Shown here piece after piece: positions 25,606-34,890 of a DNA stretch of 64,000 nt. Source of the DNA: Actinomyces sp. oral taxon 171 str. F0337 (lineage in GTDB: Bacteria > Actinomycetota > Actinomycetes > Actinomycetales > Actinomycetaceae); NCBI RefSeq assembly GCF_005696555.1, contig NZ_CP040005.1, forward strand, positions 124,001 through 188,000, read 5' to 3'. A model generated the notes under the pieces. It was not told the origin of the DNA, did no database searches, and saw nothing but the letters and a program-made list of their open reading frames with translations. The position numbers and the translations under genes are program-made. Position 1 is the first letter of the stretch, and every line of letters starts with the position of its first letter.

Positions 25606-25997
25606 CAGCTGTCTCCAATCGTGACGATGGTGCGCAGGGCTGCGCGGATGAAGGCGGCGTCGGCGGTGGTGGCGCCGACGGCGATGAGCTGGGTGTAGCC
25701 CTGCAGGCAGGACCACACTAGGAGATGAAGCGGCGTCGGGTCGCTTCCTCGTTGCGCGCACTGAAGCTCCACCTCACCGCTGGTCGGTGCCAACAGCGGG
25801 TGCACGTCGAGGAGGATGGGGTGGGACATGGTTGCGCACACGTGGCACTCGCTGTCAATGACGAGTGACCACGATGTGGTCGGATCGGGCCTGGCCGATG
25901 TGGCTCGAAGGCGGGGGCCACCTGCCTGTGAGCGCTGCCAACGGCGGCAGCGCGGCGAAGTCGGAGAGTCACCGAGATGCCTCTGACCTGCGCGCAT
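25605..25997 (-). pseudogene. C-terminal fragment of a TetR-like regulator
   Basis: The last ~45 residues (TPLHLLVWSCLQGYTQLIAVG, then ADAAFIRAALRTIV) look like the ligand-binding C-terminal helices of a TetR repressor. No TetR DNA-binding domain is found in any frame upstream; the first part of this frame is Arg/Pro-rich and looks non-coding. The stop overlaps the start of the quinone reductase gene, the usual arrangement for a TetR gene and its target. The regulator has probably lost its N-terminal half. A functional shorter protein starting at 25829 is possible but would lack a DNA-binding domain. Confidence 0.45.
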
Positions 25998-26592
25998 ATC
26001 GGTACGGGTGAACCGTGGCCGCAGATCCTTGACACCGTCGGCACGGCGTCATTGAATCGTGTCACGTCCATCACCGCAGGACGACAGCACGACGAACACC
26101 TCGCGCCGGGGCGGCCCGGCCCGTCCAGGATGAGAGGAGCACTGATGACTCGTACCGTTTGCGGCTCCGCGCCGCGGTCGACGGCCGTGCGCGTCAACCT
26201 GCTGCGTCCTTGTTCATCGGTCGGTCGGCGCCATCGATGCCTCTCGACCGCTATCCAGTAGCCACCCGCTGATCTCCGGCCTCCGCCTTCGGGTGACCGC
26301 GCCGATCAGAGGGGGTGGGTCGCGGCTCCCCGCGTCCGCTACGTCCGCTACTGAGGGACCGGCCCGGGCTCGTCACCGAGTCTCGCACCTCGGGATCAGA
26401 CCAGCACCAGTTCCCATCCGCGTCCGCCGCCTTCCCGCGGGGTGGGACGCCCTCCGATTCATCCACTTCTTTTCGCTGTCAGATCCATGATGCCTATGGA
26501 CCTTTGTTTCGGTTCCTGGCACCCTGGTGAGACGGCAATGTCGCCGCCGGGCCCGCACGCCATGCGGCGAGTGAAGCGAAAGGCCTGTTGTC
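25998..26592. other. 595-bp gene-free stretch
   Basis: Between the TetR-like fragment and the DUF885 gene there is no frame with convincing protein character. It probably contains decayed upstream parts of the TetR gene and the promoter for the DUF885 gene, with GAAAGG just before its ATG. I see no hairpin, repeat or RNA gene that I can support. Confidence 0.4.
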
Positions 26593-28617
26593 ATGACCGA
26601 TGACCCCTCGAACCACTCTCCATCCGGACCCGCTGTACCTCCGACCGTCTCCCGCACGCAGGACGCCCCCACCGGTGCAGCGGACGTCACACCTGCGTCC
26701 GTCACCAGCCCGGTGAGCACCGGGCCACCCGAGCGGCCGCCAGTCCACCCGCAGCACCCGAGCTCAGGAACCTGGCGAGCCGTCCGCACGGCCGGTGCCC
26801 CCTTGAGCGTGCGTGAGGTCGAGGCGGCGGCCTCCGGGGCGCCCGCCGCTCACACCTCCGCCCAGGCCGCCACCCGCTCCTCGGTCCGCTCACCTTCCGA
26901 GACCGCGGCTGCCAGCGTCGTCCTGCGCGATCTTGCCGACGAGTACGCCCAGCTCCTGTGCGCCCACGATCCCGAGGCGGCCGCCCGCACCGGCCTGCCC
27001 GGCGGAGCCATCCTGCCCGACTACTCGCCCGCGGGACTGTCCGAGCGCCTCAGTGCCGAGCGCTCCCTGCGTCACCGCGTGGCCGCCGTCGACCGCTCGA
27101 CCGGCTCCGACGAGCTTCTGCGCCGCCACCTCCTGGAGCGTCTGGAGACCTCCATCCAGTTCATCTCCGCCGGGGAGGAGGGAGGCAACCTCGGTTTCCT
27201 CTCCTCGCCGTTCCAGCAGATCGCCCGCCAGCTGCGCCGGCCCCCCGAGACCCCCGACCGCGCCGGCTCCGACGAGGCGGACCTCGCCGAGGCCGAGGCC
27301 AAGTGGGAGGACGCCTGGAACCTCCACCGCACCCGCCTGGAGGCGCTGCCCGCCGCCCTGGAGGGGCTGGCCGCCTCCCTGGCCGCCTCGGCCGAGACCG
27401 GTGCGATCGCCCCGCTCAGCCAGGTCGACGTCGTCGCCGGGCAGGCGCGCGACCTCGCCCGACGCCGGACCCGGGGACTGCCCGAGGACCTGCCGGCCAC
27501 CCTGCACGTACAGCTCCAGGAGGCGGACATCGTCGCCCGCCGCGCTGCGCTGGACTTCGCCTCGCACCTGCGCACGACGCTCTCGCCGCGGGCGCCCCAG
27601 GCCGAGGGGGTCGGCCCTCAGCGCCACGCCCTGTGGATGCGCCGCGTCCTGGGTACCCGGGTGGACCCCGAGGAGACCTACGCCTGGGCCACCGAGGAGC
27701 TGGGGCGGGTCATCGCCGAGCAGGACGCCATCGCCGTCGACGTCCTGGGGGCCGGCGCCGATGCCGGCAGCCTCAACCGGCACCTGCGCGCCGACCCGAC
27801 CCACGCCCTGCGCCCGGAGGACTACACGACCTGGGCGCAGGAGGTCGCCGACGAGGCCTGGGACGCCGTTGTCGGCCGGTTCCTCGACCCGCCCGACGGC
27901 CTGGGCCGCCCCTGGGTGCGCCTCGGGGAGCTCGGAGACGGCGCCGTCCACTACGAGGAGCCGCGCGGTACCGGCGGGGAGCGCCGGCCCGGCATCGTCA
28001 TGCGCTCCCTGGCCGACGGCGAGCAGCTGGTGTGGCCGTGGATGGAGCGCACCACGGTCCTGCACGAGTCGGTCCCGGGCCACCACGTCCACGTCGGTGC
28101 GCACGCCACCAGCACGCGCCTGACCGCCTGGCAGCGCTACCTGGGGTCCGTCCCCGGATGCGACGAGGGCTGGGGCCTGTACGCCGAGTCCCTCGCCGAC
28201 GAGCTCGGGCTCATGCCCACGCCCGAGGACCGCTTCGGCCGTTTGGCGGCCCGCCGCTGGCGCCTGGCCCGGGTCCTCGTGGACCTGGGCGTCCACTCCC
28301 GGATCCCCGTGCCCGATGATGTCGCGGCCCTCCCGGGAGCCGGCCGCGAGTGGAACCGGGCGACCGTCACCGCCGTGCTGCGCCACCACACCGTGATCTC
28401 CGAAGGGCGCCTGCGCTTCGAGGTCTCCCGGCACCTGGGGTGGCCGGCCCAGCCGCTGGCCTACGCAGTGGGTGAGCGGGTCTGGCGGGCCGGTCGGCGC
28501 AGCGCCCAGGCGCAGGCCCGAGCCGAGGGTGGTGAGCTGGACCTGCGCGCCTTCCACAACCGGGGCATCGACCTGGGCAGCGTGGGGCTCGATCTGCTCG
28601 CAAGCGCCTTGCACTGA
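26593..28617 (+). CDS. DUF885 family putative metallopeptidase
   Basis: This 674-residue protein has ~100 disordered residues, then a helical domain starting VLRDLADEYAQLLCAHDPEAAARTG. The two DUF885 hallmark motifs follow: HESVPGHHVHVGAH (first His near 491) and CDEGWGLYAESLADELG (~526), with RRWRLARVLVDLGVHS after them. These resemble the zinc-binding HExxxH and downstream Glu of gluzincin-like peptidases. Relatives are often annotated as lipoproteins, but no signal peptide is seen here, so a cytoplasmic place is likely. Its substrate is unknown. A strong hairpin 30 bp downstream ends the unit. Confidence 0.8.
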   Translation: MTDDPSNHSPSGPAVPPTVSRTQDAPTGAADVTPASVTSPVSTGPPERPPVHPQHPSSGTWRAVRTAGAPLSVREVEAAASGAPAAHTSAQAATRSSVRSPSETAAASVVLRDLADEYAQLLCAHDPEAAARTGLPGGAILPDYSPAGLSERLSAERSLRHRVAAVDRSTGSDELLRRHLLERLETSIQFISAGEEGGNLGFLSSPFQQIARQLRRPPETPDRAGSDEADLAEAEAKWEDAWNLHRTRLEALPAALEGLAASLAASAETGAIAPLSQVDVVAGQARDLARRRTRGLPEDLPATLHVQLQEADIVARRAALDFASHLRTTLSPRAPQAEGVGPQRHALWMRRVLGTRVDPEETYAWATEELGRVIAEQDAIAVDVLGAGADAGSLNRHLRADPTHALRPEDYTTWAQEVADEAWDAVVGRFLDPPDGLGRPWVRLGELGDGAVHYEEPRGTGGERRPGIVMRSLADGEQLVWPWMERTTVLHESVPGHHVHVGAHATSTRLTAWQRYLGSVPGCDEGWGLYAESLADELGLMPTPEDRFGRLAARRWRLARVLVDLGVHSRIPVPDDVAALPGAGREWNRATVTAVLRHHTVISEGRLRFEVSRHLGWPAQPLAYAVGERVWRAGRRSAQAQARAEGGELDLRAFHNRGIDLGSVGLDLLASALH

Positions 28618-28646
28618 CCTGCACGAAGGATGCAGAGGCGGAGCAG

Positions 28647-28677
28647 CGGGGGCCGGCCGTTCGTCGGCCGGCCCCCG
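28647..28677 (+). terminator. GC-rich hairpin terminator after the DUF885 gene
   Basis: A 13-bp stem of GGGGGCCGGCCG type (28647-28659 with 28665-28677) closes the loop TTCGT. There is no T tract, as is common in high-GC actinobacteria. Confidence 0.6.
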
Positions 28678-29287
28678 GGGTTGCCCGTGGGCCGGTCATG
28701 TCTCCGTTGCGCCCGACGGGATCTGTCGGAGGCGGGCGCGCCGCGACGTGAATGCTCTGCTTCCTGCATCGATGAGCCGGGGTGGCGAGTGCTGCGGCTG
28801 GGCGGTTCGCGTTGAGGGCCAAGGCGTGCCGGGGCGGCAGGGGAGTCGCCCCGGCACACGGAAGGACGCGAAATGCGCCGGCGGAACCCGGCTCCGTTGA
28901 CGGGCTCCTTACCTCCACTGTGCCACGAGAACCGGGTGTGACATGCCGAAACGGGCAACTTTAGCGCCTGAATGAGGAAATGTGATTCATTGCAGCAAGA
29001 TTTCTCAGTTTCTCCGGGGACCGTGGTCCTATGATGAAGGTTTGACACAAAATCACTGAAGAAAGGCTGGGGGTGGTTGCCTTCCTGCTGCCTCACACCG
29101 GCGTGTCGCTGTGGCTGGCGAGAGGTGCTCAGGGTGTCGCCGGCGCGCGTCCACTGCGCGGGGAGCCTGAAGAATCCGCGCCCCGTAGGACGAAAGCAGA
29201 GAACTTGACGGGCCTCACAAGACGGGCGCGCGGTAACGGGGCGCTCAGGTATCGGCTGGAGGCCGGGAGTCTGGATACCCTGGGGGC
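28678..29287. other. 610-bp gene-free stretch before the glycosyltransferase
   Basis: No supported gene is present. GC content drops between about 28940 and 29070 (TTTAGCGCC, TTCATTGCAGCAAGATTTC, CTATGATG), which is where I would place the promoter of the glycosyltransferase. The long leader of ~240 bp after this could hold a regulatory element, but no known riboswitch was recognised. Confidence 0.35.
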
Positions 29288-30172
29288 GTGAGTTCCAACA
29301 AGCGGCCCGACCAGCGCGTTGCCGTGGTCATCCCTGCCAAGGATGAGGCTGAGCGCATCGCCACCACTGTGCGGGCCTGCCGCTCCATTCCGCGGGTGGA
29401 CCTCGTCATCGTCGTCGACGACGGCTCGACCGATGGAACTCAGGACCACGCCCGCGCCGCCGGCGCCGTGACGGTCCGCCACTCCGTCTCGCGCGGGAAG
29501 GCCTCCGCCATGGAGACCGGGGCCTCCGTCGTCGCCATGCGCGACTACTCCGACGGTCCCGCCCGGCTGCTGATGTTCATCGACGCCGACCTGGGGGACT
29601 CGGCCGCCTCCTGCGCCGAGCTGGTGCCCCCGGTCGTCGACGGCGTCGCCGACATGTCCATCGCGGTGCCCCCCAAGCAGTCCGGGGCCGGTGGCCGCGG
29701 CCGGGTCGTGCGCGCCGCCAGGCGGGCCATCTCACTGGCCACCGGGTGGCTGCCGGTGGCGCCGCTGTCCGGTCAGCGATGTCTGACCCGTGAGGCCTAC
29801 GAGAAGGCGGTGCCCCTGGCCGACGGCTGGGGGGTGGAGGTCGGTCTGACCATCGACGTCCTCGTGGCCGGACTCGCCGTCATCGAGGTCCCCTGCGACA
29901 TCACGCACCGCATCACCGGTAACGACCGGGCCGGCACGATGCACCGGGCCTCCCAGTACAAGGACGTCCTGCGGGCCGTGACCCGGCGCAAGCTGCGCCG
30001 CCACCGCGTGCCGCGCGCCTCCTTCGAGAAGGCGGCCGCCGAGCAGGACCACTTCTTCACCTACCGCGCCGTGCCGCAGCCCCCCAAGGCCGACGACGAC
30101 GTCGAGGCTGCGGACAAGCCGCACGATACTGACGGCTCGCAGGCGGCTGCCTCGGAGACGGCCGAGCGCTAG
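29288..30172 (+). CDS. family 2 glycosyltransferase (glucosyl-phosphoglycerate synthase-like)
   Basis: This 294-residue protein has a GT-A fold. The N-terminal nucleotide-binding strand is VAVVIPAKDEAERIATTV, followed by VIVVDDGSTDGTQDHA, the metal-binding FIDADLGDSAA (DxD-like) and, later, GQRCLTREAYEKAVPLADGWGVEVGL. This order resembles GpgS/polyprenyl-phosphate sugar transferases of actinobacteria. The C-terminus is acidic and disordered. The start is a GTG. The stop codon TAG lies in a CTAG palindrome shared with the stop of the convergent gene. Acceptor and sugar are not determined. Confidence 0.75.
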   Translation: MSSNKRPDQRVAVVIPAKDEAERIATTVRACRSIPRVDLVIVVDDGSTDGTQDHARAAGAVTVRHSVSRGKASAMETGASVVAMRDYSDGPARLLMFIDADLGDSAASCAELVPPVVDGVADMSIAVPPKQSGAGGRGRVVRAARRAISLATGWLPVAPLSGQRCLTREAYEKAVPLADGWGVEVGLTIDVLVAGLAVIEVPCDITHRITGNDRAGTMHRASQYKDVLRAVTRRKLRRHRVPRASFEKAAAEQDHFFTYRAVPQPPKADDDVEAADKPHDTDGSQAAASETAER

Positions 30173-32610
30173 CGCGCCGGCTCTCTCCCGGACAGCATCA
30201 GCGCCAGCAGGGCGGGGGCGGCGGCTGCCAGGATGAAGCCGGCCATCGTGACGCCGGAGTCGTTGACCAGGACGGCCACGAGGGTCAGCACCCCCAAGGA
30301 CTTCAGCGCCGTCGTCCCCCATCGCCCGGACAGGGGTACTCCGCGCGTGGGGGGACAGGAATCCGGTCCCTCAGCGTGGACCATGTCCCCGTGGGCGGCG
30401 GGGGCGAGCCAGGCGTAGGGGCTTGTGCCGGAGCGCCAGGCCCCCACCTGGCGGCGCCCCCACCACAGGGCCGCGGCCGCGAGGGCCGCGGTGCAGGCCA
30501 GGGCGATCGCCGTGAGCGGCCTCGTGATGAAGGGGCCGACCAGTGCGTACGCCTTGCGCCCCAGCACGCCGGCGGCCGAGCCGTCGGCCACCTGACGGGC
30601 GAAGCGTCCCAGGTGCGTGGGCCCACCGGGCCGGAGAAGATCGACGACGGCGAACCCGCTCACCACCAGGACTGTTGCGGTCCCGATGCCCAGCCAGCGC
30701 CGCCAGCTCAGGCGCAGGCCCGCCAGGCCCGCACCGAGGAAGGCCAGCGTCGGCACCAGCGTCAGGGCGCCGCCCACGTCCGCGCCCAGCTGCGGGGCGC
30801 CATCAACGATCAACGCCGCCCCGCCCAGCAGGGCCGTCACCAGCAGCGCGGTCCGCCGGCCGCCGCCCAGCGCCACCCAGGCGCCGGCGATGACGACGAC
30901 GAGCGCGCCGGCCACCAGCGCGAAGGCCGTATTCGACACCCCGTAGAAACGGCCCGCCACCACCGCGTTCATTCCCAGCGGGCTGTTGAAGGCCAGGGAG
31001 GCGCCCGCAGCGGCGTCGACCAGCCAGGCCAGCGGGATCGCCACCGCCACCAGCAGCGCCGTCAGGCTCGCCCCGCTCATGGACGGGGACGACAAGGCGG
31101 GAGCGGGACTGCCGGCCTCGTCCGGTTGCGGCTCGGCCGAGGCCTCCCCCCGCGCGGAGGGGGTATCGGGGGATCCGACCGGCTCAGCGGTGGCCGTGGC
31201 GCAGAGTGCTGAGGGCGACGGACTCGGTGAGGTGGCAGGGAGGGGCCGCCTGTGCCGCCGCGCCAGGGCCGCGATACCGGCGGCCAGTCCCGCAATCCCG
31301 GCCGCGACCAGCGCGGCTGCAGCCATGGCGACGACCGAGGCCCACCCCGAGGGGGAACCGGCCCGGGCCCCCACGCGCCACCATGGGACAGCATTGACCA
31401 GCAGCAACGCCGTCGGCAGGGCGCTGAGGTAGACGGCCACCCGGGTGACCCGGCGGCGGAGGGGCTCACGCCGGCTCGCCCCCGGGTCGCGCAGCGCGAC
31501 GGCCGCCCAGACCAGGAGCGCCACGGTCAGCCCCATGAGCAGGGCGCCGGCCGGCATCACTGTGGCCTGAGAGGCGCGGGCGTGCAGGGCGTCGTCGGCG
31601 AGCCGCGAGATGCGGGCGTCCCCAGTGGCCGCGCCAGCGGCGGCTGTTGCGGTGCCCGCGCGGCCGGTCTCGGGCAGCGTGAGCGCCCGACCGTCGAAGG
31701 CCGGGTCGTGGCGGCCGGCCAGGGCGGACACGAGAGTCGGGGTGAGGTCGGTCAGCTGGGCCAGGCCCGGCTGGTGCGTGGAGTCGCCGATGACGAGGCC
31801 GTCGGAGGTGCCTCGCGCACTGGTCGTACCCGCGGGCAGGACCGCCATCTGCGGGCCGGGGGCCTCGTCGTCGGCCAGGGAGGCGATGACGAGGCGGGTG
31901 CCGGGACGCGCCTGCTCCTGGACCGTGCGCAGGGCGTCGTCGAGGGCGGTGATCCGCTCGGCGTCGGTGGAGGCGTCCCGGGCGGTGTCGACCATCGTGA
32001 GGTCCGCGCCGGCGGCCAGGGCCTCGGCCACCGAAGGGGTCAAGGGGGCGGGCCTGTTCGCTGAGCCCCCCGGTGCTCCCATGGCCAGCTGCGTGCCGGG
32101 GCCGACGGTCTGGATCGAGACGTCATGCCCGAGCGCCCCGACCAGGGGGGTGTCGCGAGGGATCGCGGCAGTGGGGCCGGCGCAGGAAGCAGCCGGTTCG
32201 ATGGCGCTCGCGCGCTTGCCCCGGCCCAGGGTGAGCCAGGCGTCGGCCGGGCAGGTGCGGTCCGCCGGAGTGCGCACGGACAGATTCATCGGCTCGCCCC
32301 GGGAGGCGAAGGCCAGCAGGCGGGCGGCCGCCGAGCCGACGCCGGGAGAGCCGGAGTCCCCACCGACGCCGTCATGGGAGGCCTGTTCCCGCAGGTCCGC
32401 CCAGGTGAGATTGTTCGTCCCCAGGACGATCACCGGCGCCGGCCGCGAGGACGAGGCGGCATCGGAGGCCGGCTGGGGCGCCGACACCGTTGGAGCCGCG
32501 GTGGCCAGCGTCGGACCCACCACCGCCAGGATCATGCCGATGACCACCAGCAGCACGAGGACGTACACGACCGCGCGCACCAGGCGCTGTTGACGTCGTC
32601 GAGGTCTCAC
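30169..32610 (-). CDS. large membrane protein with extracytoplasmic alkaline-phosphatase-like domain
   Basis: This 813-residue protein has an N-terminal helix (about 13-35), then ~300 extracytoplasmic residues and ~11 further helices. The extracytoplasmic part begins APVIVLGTNNLTWADL and ends VIGDSTHQPGLAQLTDLTPT followed by a DGRALTL block. That ending is typical of alkaline-phosphatase-superfamily folds, but the metal-binding Asp/His set is not obvious, so it may be a non-catalytic relative. A disordered Pro/Ser/Ala segment (~450-510) splits the membrane part. The gene is convergent with the glycosyltransferase, sharing the CTAG stop. A role in envelope assembly is a guess. Confidence 0.6.
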   Translation of the reverse strand: MRPRRRQQRLVRAVVYVLVLLVVIGMILAVVGPTLATAAPTVSAPQPASDAASSSRPAPVIVLGTNNLTWADLREQASHDGVGGDSGSPGVGSAAARLLAFASRGEPMNLSVRTPADRTCPADAWLTLGRGKRASAIEPAASCAGPTAAIPRDTPLVGALGHDVSIQTVGPGTQLAMGAPGGSANRPAPLTPSVAEALAAGADLTMVDTARDASTDAERITALDDALRTVQEQARPGTRLVIASLADDEAPGPQMAVLPAGTTSARGTSDGLVIGDSTHQPGLAQLTDLTPTLVSALAGRHDPAFDGRALTLPETGRAGTATAAAGAATGDARISRLADDALHARASQATVMPAGALLMGLTVALLVWAAVALRDPGASRREPLRRRVTRVAVYLSALPTALLLVNAVPWWRVGARAGSPSGWASVVAMAAAALVAAGIAGLAAGIAALARRHRRPLPATSPSPSPSALCATATAEPVGSPDTPSARGEASAEPQPDEAGSPAPALSSPSMSGASLTALLVAVAIPLAWLVDAAAGASLAFNSPLGMNAVVAGRFYGVSNTAFALVAGALVVVIAGAWVALGGGRRTALLVTALLGGAALIVDGAPQLGADVGGALTLVPTLAFLGAGLAGLRLSWRRWLGIGTATVLVVSGFAVVDLLRPGGPTHLGRFARQVADGSAAGVLGRKAYALVGPFITRPLTAIALACTAALAAAALWWGRRQVGAWRSGTSPYAWLAPAAHGDMVHAEGPDSCPPTRGVPLSGRWGTTALKSLGVLTLVAVLVNDSGVTMAGFILAAAAPALLALMLSGREPAR

Positions 32611-32644
32611 CCGGCCAGCCTACGGGGCCTCGTAGCCCGAAAAG

Positions 32645-32765
32645 TGTCCAGATGGGACGACTTTGACGTCGTCTCTGCTGGTCGACGCGCAGGCAAATTG
32701 CTTTGACCAGCACAAACGCGGACGGCTCTTCTCCTAGCCGGTTTCAAAGTCGTCCCAGGCGGACA
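32645..32765. repeat. 121-bp inverted-repeat element
   Basis: The ends TGTCC-AGA-TGGGACGACTTTGA (32645-32666) and, on the other strand, TGTCC-GCC-TGGGACGACTTTGA (32744-32765) match at 19 of 22 positions. An inner pair TGCTGGTC/GACCAGCA sits between them. It lies between two genes of the same strand. It could be a small palindromic mobile element or a regulatory hairpin. Confidence 0.5.
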
Positions 32766-32796
32766 AAATGGGTGCGATGTCCTGGCCGGCATCGGC

Positions 32797-33699
32797 TCAC
32801 AGGTACTGGCGGGCCACGGCGACCGCCTCCCCGCCATAGCCCCCACCGAAGAGGAAGGCGTGAATCATGATGATGTGCCAGGAGTGGAGGCCCACCCGCT
32901 CGCGCCAGCCCTCCGCCAGCGGCGAGACCTCGTGGTAGGCCGCGTAGATGCGATCCAGGTAGCGCTGCCCGAACACGCCCAGGGCCGCCAGGTCGGTCTC
33001 GGCGTGCGCGCCCTGCGCCATCGGGTCGATGAGCACGCCGACCACCGTCGGCCCGTCAACCGTCTCGGGGGCGGACACCTGCGGCCCGAGCCCGGCCCGG
33101 GACGGCGCCCACTGGGCGGCCTCGTCGGCCGGGGTCCACAGGACATTGCCGCACCACAGGTCCCCGTGCGTGCGGGCCACCGCGACCCGTGCGCCGCGCT
33201 CGCGGGCACCGGCGCGCACCAGGGCCGGCTGGTCGGTGTCGAAGTCTCCGTCGCGCAGCCGCTCACACAGCCGTTCGACGACGCGGGCCCCACCCACACT
33301 GATCGAGCCGTTGTCCCGACTGGGCTGCAGGTAGGGCAGGATCCGGTCCTCGGCGTAGAACTCGCCCCAGCGGCGCGGCTCGCCCTCCTCCGCGGCGTGC
33401 GGCCGCAGCCGGATGTCCGAGCGGCCCATCTGCGCCCGGCCGTCCCAGCCGGGAGGCGCCGCCCCGAAGGCCGGGGCACCCGCCGCGTGGGTGACGGCCA
33501 GCGCCCGGCCGAAGGCCTCCGCCCCGGCCGGGGTCACGCCGGTCGTCGTCAGCCGCGGCTCCTCCAGCCAGCCCGGACCGCTGGTCACCGGCACCACGTG
33601 CGCCCCGCCGTCGGCCATCGCCTCGGCGAGCCAGGTCAGGCCCTGGGCCTCCAGGGCGGTGGAGACCGGGCCGTCGTCGTGCTTGCGGAAAACACTCAT
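32797..33699 (-). CDS. fructosamine kinase family protein
   Basis: This 300-residue protein has the protein-kinase-like fold of the fructosamine kinase family: MSVFRKHDDG start, FGAAPPGWDGRAQMGR near 80, WGEFYAEDRILPYL, the catalytic loop ARTHGDLWCGNVLW (Asp near 180) and the metal-binding VVGVLIDPMAQGAHAETDLA. These enzymes phosphorylate ketoamines on glycated amines or proteins so that the sugar falls off. Length is normal. The gene stands alone, divergent from pheA with ~100 bp between them. Confidence 0.88.
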   Translation of the reverse strand: MSVFRKHDDGPVSTALEAQGLTWLAEAMADGGAHVVPVTSGPGWLEEPRLTTTGVTPAGAEAFGRALAVTHAAGAPAFGAAPPGWDGRAQMGRSDIRLRPHAAEEGEPRRWGEFYAEDRILPYLQPSRDNGSISVGGARVVERLCERLRDGDFDTDQPALVRAGARERGARVAVARTHGDLWCGNVLWTPADEAAQWAPSRAGLGPQVSAPETVDGPTVVGVLIDPMAQGAHAETDLAALGVFGQRYLDRIYAAYHEVSPLAEGWRERVGLHSWHIIMIHAFLFGGGYGGEAVAVARQYL

Positions 33700-33800
33700 G
33701 GCTCCAGCCTGCCAGGCCCGCCGCCGTCGCGGGAGGGCTCCCGTGTTCCACGGAGCAAGCCGCCACCGGCCCGGCGGCCCGGACTGGCTACCCTGTGCCC

Positions 33801-34745
33801 ATGACTGCTCCCGCTCCGCTCTGGTCCTTCCTGGGGCCGGCCGGCACCTTTACCGAGATGGCGCTGCGCCAGGTCGCCCCCGCTGACGTCGAGCTCGACC
33901 CGTGCCCGGACGTGCCCACCGCCCTGAACCACCTGCGCGAGCGCACGGTGGAGGCCGCCGTCGTGCCCATTGAGAACTCCGTCGAGGGCGGGGTCAACGC
34001 CACGCTGGACAACCTCGTGGCCTCCACGCCCCTGGTCATCGCCGCCGAGATGGCCGTGCCGATCACCTTCGTCCTGGCCGGCCGGCCCGGTACCCGCCTG
34101 GAGGACGTGCGCGCCATCTCCACCCACCCGCACGCCTGGGCCCAGTGCCGCGGCTGGGTCCACCAGAACCTCCCCGAGGCCGTGTACGTGGCCGGGACCT
34201 CCACGTCGGCGCCCGCCCGCGCGCTGGCCACCACCGACGGGGACACCGGGTTCCAGGCCGTCCTGTGCAACCCGCTGGCCGCCAAGGAGTACGGGCTGGA
34301 GGTCATAGCCGGGGGCGTGGCGGACAACCCCGACGCCGTCACCCGTTTCGTGAAGGTGACCCGGCCCGGCCGCGCGGGTGAGCCCACCGGCGCCGACAAG
34401 ACCACCCTGCTCGTCCACCTCCCCCACGACCGCTCCGGCGCGCTGCTGGACATGCTCGAGCAGTTCAGCGCCCGCGGCGTCAACCTCTCACGCATCGAGT
34501 CCCGGCCCGTGGGCGACTCCCTGGGGCGCTACCGCTTCTCCATCGACGTTGAGGGGCACGTGCGCGAGGAGCGGGTCCAGGCGGCCCTCATCGGGCTGCA
34601 CCGCACCTGCCCGGTGGTGCGGTTCCTGGGCTCCTACCCGCGGCTGGACGCCCGCCCGACGGCGGTCCTGGCCGGCACCAGCGACAAGGACTTCGTCGTG
34701 GCCCGCTCCTGGGTCGCCGACGTCCTCGAGGGCCGCGCGCTCTAG
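33801..34745 (+). CDS. pheA: prephenate dehydratase
   Basis: This 314-residue enzyme converts prephenate to phenylpyruvate in phenylalanine synthesis. The N-terminal catalytic domain has FLGPAGTFTEMAL, the loop VVPIENSVEGGVNATLDNL and the TRF motif in DAVTRFVKV. The C-terminal ACT regulatory domain starts TTLLVHLPHDRSGALLDML and has the Phe-binding ESRP motif (LSRIESRPVGDSLGRYRF). Feedback inhibition by Phe is expected from the family. A GTG two codons earlier is an alternative start. A stem-loop follows its stop. The aminotransferase at 7.3 kb could supply the next step. Confidence 0.95.
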   Translation: MTAPAPLWSFLGPAGTFTEMALRQVAPADVELDPCPDVPTALNHLRERTVEAAVVPIENSVEGGVNATLDNLVASTPLVIAAEMAVPITFVLAGRPGTRLEDVRAISTHPHAWAQCRGWVHQNLPEAVYVAGTSTSAPARALATTDGDTGFQAVLCNPLAAKEYGLEVIAGGVADNPDAVTRFVKVTRPGRAGEPTGADKTTLLVHLPHDRSGALLDMLEQFSARGVNLSRIESRPVGDSLGRYRFSIDVEGHVREERVQAALIGLHRTCPVVRFLGSYPRLDARPTAVLAGTSDKDFVVARSWVADVLEGRAL

Positions 34746-34776
34746 CCGGGGCCCCGCAGTGGCCTCTTGCCGACGT

Positions 34777-34826
34777 CGCGTTCGTACCTCATGCCGCGCA
34801 TTCGAGGGGTGGAGGGTACGAACGCG
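34777..34826 (+). terminator. stem-loop after pheA
   Basis: CGCGTTCGTACC (34777-34788) pairs perfectly with its complement at 34815-34826 across a 26-base loop, 31 bp after the pheA stop. No T tract follows. It is a likely terminator or transcript-end stabiliser. Confidence 0.45.
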
Positions 34827-34890
34827 CGGACGCCTCACCTCAGTCGACCTCAGTGGACAGGCGACCGCGGCGTGCGCAAGGCTCGGGGGC

